Origin: an uncultured Lactobacillus sp.
GTDB lineage: Bacteria; Bacillota; Bacilli; Lactobacillales; Lactobacillaceae
NCBI GenBank assembly: GCA_947565635.1
Contig: CANOGU010000001.1
Location: 161,167 to 225,166, forward strand
Length of the DNA stretch: 64,000 bases
Direction: 5' to 3'
A program made the translations under genes and the position numbers. This document shows, in pieces, positions 47,557 to 57,785 of the stretch (positions are counted from its first letter, which is position 1; every line of letters starts with the position of its first letter). A model generated the notes under the pieces. The model searched no databases and was not told the DNA's origin. It saw only the letters and a program-made list of their open reading frames with translations.

Positions 47557-48069
47557 TTAATTGCTACCAAACTCATGATTAACTAATCTAATACCATCTT
47601 TACGCGCCCTATCATTCGGCATATCAATTTTTAAGACCATTTTATTTCCATTTTCATGAGAAAGGTCAAGCCTAGACTTCACATAATTAAGCTCATTAAT
47701 CGCTTTATCTAATTTGCTTTCACCAATATCGGATTTAACTGGCCGATAGTCATCTGAATCGTATTCCCACTTTGGATTGTCTTCGACATACTTAATAGTT
47801 TGACTACTTGCGCCATACTTTTTTAATATGGATGCTCTAATTTTACTGGCAATCCGATCTCGGTCTTTATCTGGAACAACCCAAGAACCCGTATACGAAT
47901 TCCATGCCACTTGTTGAACACCATCTAGTGGATCAACCAGACTAACCTCTCTAATTCCAAATAAACATATCAGAACCAAGAAGCCACCTAGAACTGAAAC
48001 AATGATCTTATGCTTAGACCAAATCTTTTTAGCTTTAACAACAAATTTATTTTCTTTTATTTTATCCAT
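47557..48069 (-). CDS. Single-helix membrane protein of unknown function
   Basis: This 170-aa protein has a short basic N-terminus, one helix (KIIVSVLGGFLVLICLFGI, about residues 20-38) and an acidic extracytoplasmic domain with DRDRIASKIRASILKKYG and KMVLKIDMPNDRARKDGIRL. I recognise no family. It lies 12 bases from the lipoprotein gene and is probably cotranscribed with it. Confidence 0.65.
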   Translation of the reverse strand: MDKIKENKFVVKAKKIWSKHKIIVSVLGGFLVLICLFGIREVSLVDPLDGVQQVAWNSYTGSWVVPDKDRDRIASKIRASILKKYGASSQTIKYVEDNPKWEYDSDDYRPVKSDIGESKLDKAINELNYVKSRLDLSHENGNKMVLKIDMPNDRARKDGIRLVNHEFGSN

Positions 48070-48081
48070 CTATTTTCGACC

Positions 48082-48963
48082 CTATTCATCGTCACTATTA
48101 TCATCATTGTTATTATCAATAGAGTCAGAATTCTTGGCTGCTGCTTGAATTACATCATTTGGAACTGCAATTTTTTGTTGATTGATATTAGTATAAGAAG
48201 CTGTCCCCTTATTTGAACCAGCGGTCCAATCATAATGAATCTCAGTTAACTGTTTTTGTTTATTAAAGCTATAAGTTAGAGTAGCTGATGTAAAGTCTTG
48301 GTCTCCAAATGGATTCCATTTGTTTTCATTTGAAACCCAAACAATATAATGTTCCATTAATTCCTTAGCTTCAGCGGAGTTTCCTTCATATTTTGCTTGA
48401 TAACCATCACTAGTTTTTGAAACTTTCATTTGATTAATAAGAGTAGATGGAAGGCTAATCATCGGATCAAATCTTCCAATCTTATAAGTTTGCCCAATCT
48501 TAGTCCATTTATCACCAGATAAACTGTAGACAAATTGATCAGTTGCCCAAACTTCTGAATCCATTCCACCATTAAATTTATAATGTACTACTCGCGGATT
48601 TTCTTGAATTATTCCCGTGTCATAACCTTTAACAGTTGCATAATTAAGCCGAATATCAAAATTACCTTCATTAAAGGTCGAAACATTATTCATCAATTCA
48701 GTAGCTGTCGGTACTTTTTCTCCATCTTTCTTCGAACTACTTGCCTTATTAACATTCTCACTGCTCTGTTTTTTCACTTCACCTTCTTGCTTTTCTGATT
48801 TGCTACTCTTAGATTTACTTTTCTTTTCAATCTTAACTATTGAAGATTTCGACTTGGCATTAGATGTACCTGACTGTTTTTCATTACTTTGACAACCAGC
48901 TAATGCTAAGGCACTTACACCTACTAAAGTAGCAATCCCATACTTATAAAATTTACTTTTCAC
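48082..48963 (-). CDS. Lipoprotein (DUF6612-like)
   Basis: A 293-aa protein with a lipoprotein signal LALAGCQSNE (Cys23). A Lys/Ser/Glu-rich linker of about 65 residues follows, then a beta-rich domain (NYATVKGYDTG, GGMDSEVWATDQFVYSLSG, LTYSFNKQKQLTEIHYDW) like the LolA-like DUF6612 lipoproteins of Firmicutes. The tail is very acidic (poly Asn/Asp). The start is GTG 48963 after GGAGG. First gene after the small peptide's terminator. Role unknown; binding of a hydrophobic ligand is possible for this fold. Confidence 0.75.
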   Translation of the reverse strand: MKSKFYKYGIATLVGVSALALAGCQSNEKQSGTSNAKSKSSIVKIEKKSKSKSSKSEKQEGEVKKQSSENVNKASSSKKDGEKVPTATELMNNVSTFNEGNFDIRLNYATVKGYDTGIIQENPRVVHYKFNGGMDSEVWATDQFVYSLSGDKWTKIGQTYKIGRFDPMISLPSTLINQMKVSKTSDGYQAKYEGNSAEAKELMEHYIVWVSNENKWNPFGDQDFTSATLTYSFNKQKQLTEIHYDWTAGSNKGTASYTNINQQKIAVPNDVIQAAAKNSDSIDNNNDDNSDDE

Positions 48964-49013
48964 TCCATTTCCTCCTATACTCGAGCTATTAGCATTAAAA
49001 TAATTGAAGACGC

Positions 49014-49068
49014 AAAAAAGCCAAGCTAAAGAATGACTCTATTAAAGTCATCTTTAACTTGGCTTTTT
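49014..49068 (-). terminator. Terminator or attenuator after the 24-aa peptide gene
   Basis: AAAAAAGCCAAG (49014-49025) pairs with CTTGGCTTTTT (49058-49068), and inner arms extend the stem (ATGACT/AGTCAT). It ends the peptide transcript. Some readthrough could enter the lipoprotein gene, which starts only 50 bases further. Confidence 0.8.
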
Positions 49069-49110
49069 ATGTACTGTACAAGAAAACAAGGATTTAAAGT
49101 ATAAAACCCC

Positions 49111-49185
49111 TTAGAAACGTTGACAGAATGGCTTTCTACCCCCCCCATTTAGAGAAATGAGAGTATCGTTTCTTAATTCTTGCAT
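49111..49185 (-). CDS. 24-aa peptide with Gly-Gly motif and 8-G tract
   Basis: ATG 49185 is preceded by GGAGG with a 7-base gap and ends with TAA at 49111-49113, encoding 24 residues. The first part is MQELRNDTLISLNGG, like a short double-glycine leader (Leu-Asn-Gly-Gly-Gly, residues 12-16), and the tail is RKPFCQRF, basic with one Cys. Gly14-16 are encoded by an uninterrupted run of eight G. It has an extended -10 promoter and its own terminator. It could be an exported signalling or RiPP-like peptide, or a leader peptide. Too short for routine gene finders. No GG-processing ABC transporter is adjacent. Confidence 0.6.
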   Translation of the reverse strand: MQELRNDTLISLNGGGRKPFCQRF

Positions 49186-49210
49186 AGTAACACCTCCAAC
49201 TTATGAATTT

Positions 49211-49219
49211 ATTGTAGCA
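49211..49219 (-). promoter_or_regulatory. Extended -10 promoter of the small peptide gene
   Basis: On the minus strand TGCTACAAT (TGn plus TACAAT, 49211-49219) with no good -35. Transcription would begin about 28 bases before the start codon region, upstream of GGAGG. Confidence 0.6.
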
Positions 49220-49262
49220 TATTTTTTGTTATTTTAAAGCATATATAATTCAATTTTATAGC

Positions 49263-49303
49263 AAAAAACCTTGCGGCAATATTGCTATTACCACAAGGTT
49301 TTT
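49263..49303 (-). terminator. rpoD terminator
   Basis: On the minus strand, AAAAACCTTGTGG pairs with CCGCAAGGTTTTT (49264-49303 overall), then a T-run. It is 17 bases past the rpoD stop. Confidence 0.85.
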
Positions 49304-49319
49304 GCTGTTAACTCTTATC

Positions 49320-50438
49320 CTAATCTAAGAAGTCTTTTAATTGATTTGAACGACTTGGGTGACGTAATTTACGCAAAGCCTTAGCTTCAATCTGTCTGAT
49401 ACGTTCACGGGTTACTCCAAATACTTTACCAACTTCTTCTAGAGTACGAGTACGTCCGTCATCAAGACCAAAACGTAAACGTAAAACATTCTCTTCACGA
49501 TCGGTTAAAGTATCAAGTACTTCTTCAAGTTGTTCTTTTAACAATTCATATGAAGCATGTTGTTCAGGACTAGTTGCATCCTTATCTTCGATAAAGTCAC
49601 CTAGATGAGAATCATCTTCTTCACCAATTGGTGTTTCAAGAGAAACTGGTTCTTGTGCAATCTTCAAGATTTCACGAACTTTGTCAGTTGGCATATCCAT
49701 TTCGGCACCAATTTCTTCTGGAGTTGGTTCTCTTCCTAGATCTTGCAAAAGTTGTCTTTGAATTCTGATCAACTTATTAATTGTTTCAACCATGTGAACT
49801 GGAATACGAATTGTTCTAGCTTGGTCGGCAATTGCACGAGTAATTGCTTGTCTAATCCACCAAGTTGCATAAGTTGAAAACTTAAATCCTAAGCGATAGT
49901 CGAATTTGTCAACGGCCTTCATCAAGCCCATGTTACCTTCTTGAATTAAGTCTAAGAAAGACATCCCACGACCAACATAACGTTTAGCAATAGAAACTAC
50001 CAAACGTAAGTTAGCTTCGGCCAATTCTTGCTTAGCTTCTTCATCGCCTGATTCAATTCTCTTAGCTAAGGCAATTTCTTGGTCGGCATTTAATAATGAA
50101 ACGCGTCCGATTTCCTTCAAATACATTCGGACTGGATCATTCATTCTTACGCTTGAAGGTGCTGACATATCTTTTAATTCAGCCTTCTCAACGTCTTTTT
50201 GCTTCTTTAAAGCTAATTTTGAAGGTTCACCATTTTCATCAACAATACTAATTCCATTGTCTTCAAATTCTTGAACTAGTTGATCTACCGCTTTTCCTTG
50301 AAGATCATATGGCTTAATTAGTTGAGCAGTAAATTCTTTTTCAGTAATTTGTTTGTCTTTTTTAACTTCCTTAACAACTTCCTTGACCTTTTTATCAAGT
50401 GTCATTGTTGTTTCTTTGGTAGTCTTACTCTCTGCCAT
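49320..50438 (-). CDS. rpoD: RNA polymerase primary sigma factor
   Basis: This 372-aa sigma-70 has region 1.2/2 ([34 protein letters not shown]), region 2.4 ([20 protein letters not shown]), region 3 ([13 protein letters not shown]) and region 4 ([20 protein letters not shown] with the helix-turn-helix [17 protein letters not shown]). A Lys-rich N-terminus replaces the long acidic region of enteric RpoD. AGAGGGGG precedes the ATG. Downstream of dnaG by 15 bases. Confidence 0.97.
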   Translation of the reverse strand: MAESKTTKETTMTLDKKVKEVVKEVKKDKQITEKEFTAQLIKPYDLQGKAVDQLVQEFEDNGISIVDENGEPSKLALKKQKDVEKAELKDMSAPSSVRMNDPVRMYLKEIGRVSLLNADQEIALAKRIESGDEEAKQELAEANLRLVVSIAKRYVGRGMSFLDLIQEGNMGLMKAVDKFDYRLGFKFSTYATWWIRQAITRAIADQARTIRIPVHMVETINKLIRIQRQLLQDLGREPTPEEIGAEMDMPTDKVREILKIAQEPVSLETPIGEEDDSHLGDFIEDKDATSPEQHASYELLKEQLEEVLDTLTDREENVLRLRFGLDDGRTRTLEEVGKVFGVTRERIRQIEAKALRKLRHPSRSNQLKDFLD

Positions 50439-50453
50439 GTAAAAAAGCCCCCT

Positions 50454-52265
50454 CTAAAACTTCTTTCTTCTTAACGCAATTACTTTTTGCGCTATTTCAA
50501 GCTCTAAACTATTATCTTGTTTTCTTTGAGCATCCTTCAATTGATTAAGCAAATCATTTAATTGCTGATCAATCTTACTTTTTTCCAATGCCCGCAATTG
50601 ATCATCTAATTCACGCTTAGAATAATCTGGAGGCATTGAAATCATCTCCATATTAATAATTATACCTTGAAGTTCTTCAGGAATAAAATCAATGAAGCCA
50701 GTAACCTCTGCCTCTTCATGGGTCTGGTGATACTTTAACCAAAATTCTGCTAATTTTGCATAACGTTCATCTGGAAACAAGAATTGCTGACTCAATAAGT
50801 AATCCCTTGCTTCATCACTGTGTATGAATAGGTAAAGCAAGCGATCAAGAGCAGGATTCCTTGTCTCAAGGTCAGTGCCTGCTTGCTCTTCTTTCGGCTC
50901 ACTAGGCCGATCTATTGGAAGTGATTTAGGAGCTTGATAAGCTTGCTGATGATTCTTTGCACGCTGTAATTTACGTCTTTCACGCACAAAAGTTACTTTT
51001 AATGACTCACGAGTAACTCCAGTTTGGCGTGCTAATTTATCAAGATACAAATCTGCCGCAACTGGATCATTCAGGCCAGCAATCATTTGTACACTAGCCG
51101 TAATATATCCTAGCTTCTCTCGATCATTATGTAAATTATATTGATTAGCTAATCTTTCAAGTAGAAAATCCATCGAGCTAAGTGCACCAGCAACCTCTGC
51201 TTGATACTTTTCGACTCCATATTTCTTTACATACTCATCTGGATCGAGATTTTCGGGTAAAACAATTATTCCTAAATTGAATCCCTGTACTTGCCCAAAT
51301 AACTTCGTTGCTCTTTCAGCAGCATGAATGCCGGGCGGATCTCCATCATAGTTAATTAAGACATTGGGAGTGATTCGTCTCAGCATATATACTTGTTCTG
51401 TGGTTAAGCTTGTTCCCATCGAAGCAACACCAGACTTAATACCAGCCTTATAAGCAGCAATTACATCCATATATCCTTCGTAAAGAATTAAATGTTTTTC
51501 ACTTCTTGCCGCTTTTTTTGCTTCAGCAAAGTGAAACAGTAATTTAGATTTATTAAAAATTTTGGTTTCTGGGCTATTCATATATTTAGCAATAGTTTTA
51601 TCATTACTAATTCGTCGACCAGAAAATCCTACTGTATAACCTGATTCATCCCCTAGCGGAAACATTAATCGATCACGGAAACGATCAAATAATTGTCCAT
51701 CTTGCGACTCTACAAATAACCCACTTTCTCGCAGTTCATCATCTGTATAACCTTCTTGGCGAAGATAAGTCAACAAAATCGTATCATTATCAGGTGCATA
51801 GCCCACCTTAAAATGCTCTAATAAATCATTAGTTAATTCACGTTTTTGAGCATATTCAAGTGCTCTTTCACCAACTTTAGTGGTTAGCAAAATATGTTGG
51901 TAAAATTCTGTTGCTTGCCGATACATCTTCTTTAACGGGCTAAGTGGCTTTACCGTTTCGCCGTAGCCTTCTGGCATATGAAGATGGGCCAATTCAGCAA
52001 CTTTTCTTACACTTTCAGGAAAAGTTAGATGATCCTGATACATTAAGAATTTAAATACGTTTCCGCCTTTACCACATCCAAAGCACTTAAAAAACTGTTT
52101 TCCTTCATTAACAGTAAAAGAAGGTGTTTTTTCTTGATGGAAGGGGCAAAGTCCTAAATAATCTTTACCTTTTTTTTCTAAAGAGACATATTGACTTATT
52201 ACATCCACAATATCGACAGAGTTTCTAACTTCATCGATAAATTGTTCAGGAATACGTCCTGCCAT
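50454..52265 (-). CDS. dnaG: DNA primase
   Basis: This 603-aa protein has the zinc ribbon CPFHQEKTPSFTV...CFGCGKGGN (residues 40-70), the TOPRIM LILYEGYMDVIAAYKAG with NYDGDPPG, and a C-terminal DnaB-binding helical region. ATG 52265 follows GGATGAT; a TTG one codon upstream is ignored. It makes RNA primers for replication and sits in the conserved dnaG-rpoD operon. Confidence 0.97.
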   Translation of the reverse strand: MAGRIPEQFIDEVRNSVDIVDVISQYVSLEKKGKDYLGLCPFHQEKTPSFTVNEGKQFFKCFGCGKGGNVFKFLMYQDHLTFPESVRKVAELAHLHMPEGYGETVKPLSPLKKMYRQATEFYQHILLTTKVGERALEYAQKRELTNDLLEHFKVGYAPDNDTILLTYLRQEGYTDDELRESGLFVESQDGQLFDRFRDRLMFPLGDESGYTVGFSGRRISNDKTIAKYMNSPETKIFNKSKLLFHFAEAKKAARSEKHLILYEGYMDVIAAYKAGIKSGVASMGTSLTTEQVYMLRRITPNVLINYDGDPPGIHAAERATKLFGQVQGFNLGIIVLPENLDPDEYVKKYGVEKYQAEVAGALSSMDFLLERLANQYNLHNDREKLGYITASVQMIAGLNDPVAADLYLDKLARQTGVTRESLKVTFVRERRKLQRAKNHQQAYQAPKSLPIDRPSEPKEEQAGTDLETRNPALDRLLYLFIHSDEARDYLLSQQFLFPDERYAKLAEFWLKYHQTHEEAEVTGFIDFIPEELQGIIINMEMISMPPDYSKRELDDQLRALEKSKIDQQLNDLLNQLKDAQRKQDNSLELEIAQKVIALRRKKF

Positions 52266-52288
52266 CAATGGATCATCCCAATCAACTA

Positions 52289-54361
52289 TTATTTAATTAC
52301 TAATTTACTTAAGTCGCCCATTCGATCAGCTAAGTTATTAACCTTTAATAATTGAGCCAAACGATTATTCTTTATCTTTTCATCCTTATCAAGAATCATA
52401 TTACTTTCAAAGTAATTATTAATTACCGGTTGTAATTCTACAAAGCCTTTGTAAAGATCGGCAATACTTAAATCAGTATTTGCTTCTAATGCATTTACAC
52501 CAGCATACAATTCTTCTTCACTAACATCTTGGAAAAGACTTTCATCAATGTCATTAGCATTTCTATATTTTGCTTTCTTCAAAATATTAGTAATTCTAGT
52601 CAAACTTTCAACTACTGGCTTAAAGTCAGCATCATCATGGTGCATTTGCAAGGTCTTAGCAGCAGCCAAAATTTGAATTGGATCTTGTTGACTAGACGCA
52701 AGAACAGCGTCAATTACATCATAGTCGTACTTTTCAACTTGTAATTGTTGCTTTACACGATCACGAATAAAGTCGGCAATTTCATTTTCAGCTTCAGCAT
52801 CCTTAGGTAACTTAGCTGCGGTCTTACCTGATAGTAATTGAATCAATTCTGGTAAAACATCCTTAATAGGAAGTGACCAACCTTCGTTCAATAAGATTCT
52901 TACAATTCCGTATGCGTTCCTTCTTAATGCATATGGGTCATTAGATGAGGATGGAATCATACCTGCGCCGAAGAAGGAAATGATTGTATCAAGTTTATCT
53001 GCAATTGAAAGTAATGAACCGACAGTAGTACTTGGTAATTCACCTTCAGCACTAGTTGGCATATAGCTTTCTTTAATTGCTACACTAACATTTTCATCTT
53101 CACCAATTAAGCGTGCATAGTGCATTCCCATGACACCTTGTAATTCAGCAAATTCACCGACCATTGAAGTAACAAGGTCAAATTTGTAGATATCACTAAC
53201 TCGGTCAAAGTCTTTCATTTCAGTATCTGAAACATTAAACTTCTTACCAAGGTAATCACCAATAATTTGAACACGTGCCATATGTTCAGCTACTGAACCA
53301 ATCTTATCATGGAAAGAAACATTCTTAAGCTTATCAACGAAGTGAGCTAGTGGGTACTTCTTATCTTCATCATAGAAGAATTGAGCATCATCTAAACGAG
53401 CAACAAGAACTTTTTCATTACCAGCGATGACATTGTCTAAGTATTCACTATTTCCATTTCTAACTGAAATGAAGTGGTTAATTAATTTGCCGTTTTCATC
53501 ATAGACTTCAAAATATCTTTGATTATCTTTCATTGAAGTAATTAATACTTCATCAGGGATGTTCAAGTACTTTTCATCAAAAGAACCAGCAAATACAGTT
53601 GGATATTCAACCAAATTAGTAACTTCTTCAAGTAAGCCCTTATCAATATTAACTTTCCAGTTATGTTGAGCAACAAGTTCTTGAATTTGGTTAAGAATCA
53701 TACCCTTACGTTCATCAGCATTAGCAATTACGTATTGGCTCTTTAATGCTTCTTCATAATCATCAGCGTTAGCTAATACTACACTGTCGCCTAAGAAACG
53801 ATGACCTTGAGTTTTACGACCAGCTACTACATCTAGTAACTTAACTGGCACTACTTCACTACCAAGTAAAGAAACCATCCAATGAATTGGACGAACAAAT
53901 TCGAAGTCGTAGCTACCCCAGCGCATCTTAGTTGGGAAGGTCATTGCTTTAACAATATCACTCATTCCCATTAAGATATCAGAAGCTTTTTTACCTTCTT
54001 TTTGAACATGAACATAAGCATATTCAGTGCCCTTAAGCTCTTCAAAGTAAATGTCATCAGTAGTCATTCCTTGACCACGGACAAATCCTTGAGCAGCTTT
54101 TGTCCAATTGCCATCTTTATCTTGAGCAATCTTCTTAGCTGGGCCCTTTTTCACTTCATCAATATCTTCTTGTTTTTCAGCTAAATCTTCAACTAAAATC
54201 GTTAAACGACGTGGAGTTGAATAAGTCTTAATATCTTTAAAGGATAAACCATTTTCCTTTAAATACTTTTTAGTACGATCAGCTAATTGCTTAACACTTT
54301 TAGAAACAACGTGAGCTGGCATTTCTTCAGTGCCAATTTCAAATAAATAATCTTTAGTCAT
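52289..54361 (-). CDS. glyS: Glycyl-tRNA synthetase beta subunit
   Basis: A 690-aa subunit starting [14 protein letters not shown] and containing the HD-like domain and [22 protein letters not shown]. The anticodon-binding C-terminus ends in [20 protein letters not shown]. It forms the alpha2beta2 synthetase with GlyQ. It overlaps the glyQ stop by 8 bases. Confidence 0.97.
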   Translation of the reverse strand: MTKDYLFEIGTEEMPAHVVSKSVKQLADRTKKYLKENGLSFKDIKTYSTPRRLTILVEDLAEKQEDIDEVKKGPAKKIAQDKDGNWTKAAQGFVRGQGMTTDDIYFEELKGTEYAYVHVQKEGKKASDILMGMSDIVKAMTFPTKMRWGSYDFEFVRPIHWMVSLLGSEVVPVKLLDVVAGRKTQGHRFLGDSVVLANADDYEEALKSQYVIANADERKGMILNQIQELVAQHNWKVNIDKGLLEEVTNLVEYPTVFAGSFDEKYLNIPDEVLITSMKDNQRYFEVYDENGKLINHFISVRNGNSEYLDNVIAGNEKVLVARLDDAQFFYDEDKKYPLAHFVDKLKNVSFHDKIGSVAEHMARVQIIGDYLGKKFNVSDTEMKDFDRVSDIYKFDLVTSMVGEFAELQGVMGMHYARLIGEDENVSVAIKESYMPTSAEGELPSTTVGSLLSIADKLDTIISFFGAGMIPSSSNDPYALRRNAYGIVRILLNEGWSLPIKDVLPELIQLLSGKTAAKLPKDAEAENEIADFIRDRVKQQLQVEKYDYDVIDAVLASSQQDPIQILAAAKTLQMHHDDADFKPVVESLTRITNILKKAKYRNANDIDESLFQDVSEEELYAGVNALEANTDLSIADLYKGFVELQPVINNYFESNMILDKDEKIKNNRLAQLLKVNNLADRMGDLSKLVIK

Positions 54362-55271
54362 TGTTTTGCCCCGCTTTCTTAGTTTCTTCTTGGTGCTTTA
54401 ATAATGGGAAGCCACGTTTTTCACGCTCTTCAACAAATCCCTTAGCAGCAAGATGAGCTAAGTTTCTAATTCTTGATAAGTAACCCGCTCTTTCAGTAAC
54501 TGAAACTGCACCGCGTGCATCAAGCAAGTTAAAGGTATGACTACATTTTAAGATGTAATCATAAGCTGGATGAATTAGATTTTGACTCAACAAACGCTTA
54601 GCAGTAGCTTCGTAAATATCAAAGAACTTAAGTAATTGTTCTTGATCACTTTCTTCAAAAGCATACTTAGAATGTTCATATTCTGGTTGCTTGAAGATAT
54701 CACGATACTTAACTCCATCGCCCCATTCAAGATCAAAGACTGAGTTTACATCTTGAATGTAAGAAGCAAGACGTTCTACACCATAAGTAATTTCACTCAT
54801 AGTTGGTTTAACATCAAGTTCCCCAACTACTTGGAAGTAAGTAAATTGAGAAACTTCCATTCCATCAAGCCATACTTCCCAACCAACACCAGCACAACCC
54901 ATAGATGGGTTTGCCCAGTTATCTTCAACAAATCGAATATCGTGTTCAAGAGGTTCAATACCTAATACTCTTAAACTATCTAAATAGTATTGTTGAATGT
55001 CCTTTGGTGCAGGCTTAATAACTACTTGGAATTGGTGGTGTTGGTATAAACGATTAGGGTTATCACCATATCGACCATCGGCAGGTCTTCTTGAAGGTTC
55101 AACATAACAAGCTGCCCAAGGTTCTGGTCCAACAGCACGTAAAAATGTATATGGACTCATTGTCCCGGCACCTTTTTGTTCATCATATGAAGGCATAATC
55201 ATACAACCTTTAGAGGCCCAGAACTGTTCCAATTTAAAAATCATATCCTGGATATTCAGTTTTTCTGACAT
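54354..55271 (-). CDS. glyQ: Glycyl-tRNA synthetase alpha subunit
   Basis: A 305-aa class II catalytic subunit with [40 protein letters not shown] and [17 protein letters not shown]. It charges tRNA-Gly. The start at 55271 follows GAGGAGAGAG. It is preceded by a T-box leader, so expression rises when glycine charging falls. Confidence 0.97.
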   Translation of the reverse strand: MSEKLNIQDMIFKLEQFWASKGCMIMPSYDEQKGAGTMSPYTFLRAVGPEPWAACYVEPSRRPADGRYGDNPNRLYQHHQFQVVIKPAPKDIQQYYLDSLRVLGIEPLEHDIRFVEDNWANPSMGCAGVGWEVWLDGMEVSQFTYFQVVGELDVKPTMSEITYGVERLASYIQDVNSVFDLEWGDGVKYRDIFKQPEYEHSKYAFEESDQEQLLKFFDIYEATAKRLLSQNLIHPAYDYILKCSHTFNLLDARGAVSVTERAGYLSRIRNLAHLAAKGFVEEREKRGFPLLKHQEETKKAGQNND

Positions 55272-55297
55272 CTATCTCTCTCCTCACAACATAGGCA

Positions 55298-55480
55298 TAA
55301 AAAAAGCCTATGCAAAAATTGCATAGGGACGATTTACTTCGCGGTTCCACCCTAATTCAGGAAAATATTCTTCCTGCCCTTAATTAACAACTTTGACTAA
55401 AAGGTGCCTTTTCCCAAATGCACTTCCACCATTCTGCACTCGCTGTATTGGTACTTTTCTATTCCTTTATAGTTGTCAAA
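55298..55480 (-). promoter_or_regulatory. T-box leader of glyQS
   Basis: The minus strand has the T-box core AGGGTGGAACCGCG (55340-55353). It is followed by a terminator (GTCCCTATGC with GCATAGG, T-run near 55300). Upstream is a long Stem I region (about 55370-55480) containing a GGC glycine codon in the context AAAAGGCACC that may be the specifier. Uncharged tRNA-Gly would stabilise the antiterminator. Confidence 0.85.
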
Positions 55481-55511
55481 ATACGTATCTATTCTATCAT
55501 CTTTTATAAAA

Positions 55512-55545
55512 AAAGACTAGTAAGAAAACCTCACTAGTCTTTAAA
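55512..55545 (-). terminator. recO terminator
   Basis: AAAGACTAGT (55512-55521) pairs with ACTAGTCTTT (55533-55542). The minus strand has a T-run beyond the second arm, 20 bases after the recO stop. Confidence 0.8.
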
Positions 55546-55565
55546 CGAATATAAAAAGTCAACAG

Positions 55566-56318
55566 CTAAAAAAGCGCCAATTCATCAAGAAATTTTTTAG
55601 TTTTTAAATTAAGATCCAGATAGTTAACGTACATCCGATCGATCACCTTGCCAGAGTCCTTTTTTAATTGCGGATTAATTTTTATTTTCCCTAAACGATC
55701 AATATCAACTAAAGCTAGAGTACGAATCAAGGCTACTACTTTAGGATCTAGATGCATCCTTTGACTGACACTATTAAAGTGATCACTACAAATAATTCCA
55801 CCTAATTCCATCGAGTAGTCAAACACACCTTGTACTTTACCACAAATTAGACAACGATCTAATTGTGGCGCTACTCCATATGCATTAAGCAACTTCAGTT
55901 GTACCATCTGGGTAATAATTGCCGCATCTTCTCCTGAATTTATCTTCAGCAGCGCTTTCATAATCAAATCATAAAAACTTCCAATATCTTTATACTCAAC
56001 AAAAGCATGGTCAAGTAAGTCTAAAACATAACTCGAATACGCATTCTTAGTTAAATCTAAATATAACTGGTCCAGCTGCTTTACATCCTTGAAAGTCCGC
56101 AGCGTACTGATTCCTTTCCAATTTGTGTTTACAATATACTTTCCATAAGAGAAGTTAAGGGTTGCAGCTCCTAACCTGGACTTTGGTCTCAGTGCTCCTC
56201 TTACATCAATTGTAAAAATACCATGATCTTTAGTCATGATCTTGGTTAGAACATCAGCTTCTTTATATTTTTTTCTTTTAAAAATTAATCCTTGAACTTC
56301 ACAAAGTTCACGTGCCAT
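55566..56318 (-). CDS. recO: DNA repair protein RecO
   Basis: A 250-aa protein with an N-terminal OB fold ([26 protein letters not shown]) and a zinc site [11 protein letters not shown] with CSDH in the C-terminal domain. RecO loads RecA with RecR. It directly follows era (stop/start adjacent). Confidence 0.93.
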   Translation of the reverse strand: MARELCEVQGLIFKRKKYKEADVLTKIMTKDHGIFTIDVRGALRPKSRLGAATLNFSYGKYIVNTNWKGISTLRTFKDVKQLDQLYLDLTKNAYSSYVLDLLDHAFVEYKDIGSFYDLIMKALLKINSGEDAAIITQMVQLKLLNAYGVAPQLDRCLICGKVQGVFDYSMELGGIICSDHFNSVSQRMHLDPKVVALIRTLALVDIDRLGKIKINPQLKKDSGKVIDRMYVNYLDLNLKTKKFLDELALF

Positions 56319-57230
56319 CTATCTTAATTCCTTAACGTTGTAGCCAATAGATTTAAGAAAGGCAGGATCAGAACGCCAATTCTTTTGAACCTTAACCCAT
56401 AGGCGTAAATTAACCTTTTCACCTAATAAAGCTTCAATTTCCTGACGTGCAGCAATTCCAATCTGCTTCAACATTTGACCTTTCTTGCCGATAATAATGC
56501 CCTTTTGACCGGGACGCTCAACATAAATTGTAGCCTCAACTTGAAGCTTGCCACCTTCATGATCCCGCATTCGGTCAACTACCACGGCCGTAGCATGCGG
56601 AACTTCTTCATGAGTGAGCTTCAAAACCTGCTCGCGAATTAATTCAGCTACAATAAAATATTCTGGACGGTCAGTCAATTGGTCTGCATCATAAAATTGC
56701 GGACCTTCTGGCAAATATTTAGCAATTGTTTTAATCAACTCGGAAACATTATTTCCTTGTGAAGCAGAAATTGGAACAATTTCAGCAAAATCGCCTAGAT
56801 TCTTATATGAATCTATAATAGATAATAACTCATCTGGGTGGACTTTATCAATCTTATTTATCACTAAAAATACAGGCTTTTTAATTTTCTTAAGAAGTTC
56901 AGCAATATATTGGTCTCCCTTACCTGCTGGTTCAGGTTCAACCATAAATAAAACCACATCTACTTCATCTAAAGCAGAGTAACTTGACTTATCCATAAAG
57001 TCATCTAATTTATTTTTTGGCTTATGAATCCCAGGAGTATCAATAAAAACTATTTGCTCCTGATCATCAGTATAAATACCTGAAATTTTATTTCTAGTGG
57101 TTTGTGGTTGTGGTGACATAATTGCCACTTTTTGACCTACTAAATAATTCAAGAGAGTCGATTTACCCACGTTAGGTCGACCAATTAAAGCCACAAAACC
57201 TGATTTAAAGTCTTTTTTTTCATCCATCAT
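56319..57230 (-). CDS. era: GTPase Era
   Basis: A 303-aa GTPase with G1 [13 protein letters not shown]2 TTRNKISG, G3 [13 protein letters not shown]4 VINKIDKV and a C-terminal KH domain ([24 protein letters not shown]). It matures the 30S subunit by binding the 3' end of 16S rRNA. Upstream ybeY and downstream recO are the standard neighbours. Confidence 0.96.
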   Translation of the reverse strand: MMDEKKDFKSGFVALIGRPNVGKSTLLNYLVGQKVAIMSPQPQTTRNKISGIYTDDQEQIVFIDTPGIHKPKNKLDDFMDKSSYSALDEVDVVLFMVEPEPAGKGDQYIAELLKKIKKPVFLVINKIDKVHPDELLSIIDSYKNLGDFAEIVPISASQGNNVSELIKTIAKYLPEGPQFYDADQLTDRPEYFIVAELIREQVLKLTHEEVPHATAVVVDRMRDHEGGKLQVEATIYVERPGQKGIIIGKKGQMLKQIGIAARQEIEALLGEKVNLRLWVKVQKNWRSDPAFLKSIGYNVKELR

Positions 57231-57254
57231 TGTTACATCCTTTTTATTTAAGTT

Positions 57255-57782
57255 TTAGTGAATTTGCTTTCCATGATTTTCTTGATCAGGATGAAGCGGA
57301 AGTCCATATTCACGTAAAACTTTACCTTGGATACCAAACATAATCTTGGCTTCATCATCTTCGATATGATCATAACCATTTAAGTGAAGGTATCCATGAA
57401 CTAGTGTATAACCAAACTCCCGATTAAACCCAGTTTCATACTCTACACTATGTCTTTTGATAACTTCAGGGCAAAGAAATAAATCCCCAATATCTTCTAC
57501 AAAATCAGGATCGTCACTAAAAGCACTCATAAAGTCTTCATCTAATCCATCTTCAATTGCAAAAGAGATTACATCAGTTGGACGATCTTTGCCGCGGTAT
57601 TTCTTATTAATTTCATGGATTTTTTTGGAAGAAACAAAGTTAATACTCATTTCTTGAGTATTCTCTTTATGAATCTCTTTTTTTGCTGATAATAATAAGT
57701 TGCTAATCCATGTAATCCAATCTTTATCGCTATCTTTTAAGAAATTAACTTCATCATTAAAAGAAATATCTAAATTATTCAA
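57255..57782 (-). CDS. ybeY: Endoribonuclease YbeY
   Basis: A 175-aa protein with the zinc motif LVHGYLHLNGYDH (three His) and YRGKDRPTDVISFAI. Function in 16S rRNA processing and quality control. The start is TTG at 57782, adjacent to the phoH stop; no better ATG keeps the family's N-terminus. Confidence 0.93.
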   Translation of the reverse strand: MNNLDISFNDEVNFLKDSDKDWITWISNLLLSAKKEIHKENTQEMSINFVSSKKIHEINKKYRGKDRPTDVISFAIEDGLDEDFMSAFSDDPDFVEDIGDLFLCPEVIKRHSVEYETGFNREFGYTLVHGYLHLNGYDHIEDDEAKIMFGIQGKVLREYGLPLHPDQENHGKQIH

Positions 57783-57785
57783 CTC

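Noticed and set aside
49111-49185. Staphylococcal-type AgrD thiolactone precursor
   Set aside because: The single Cys is four residues from the C-terminus rather than five, there is no AgrB, AgrC or AgrA nearby, and the amphipathic AgrD leader is missing.
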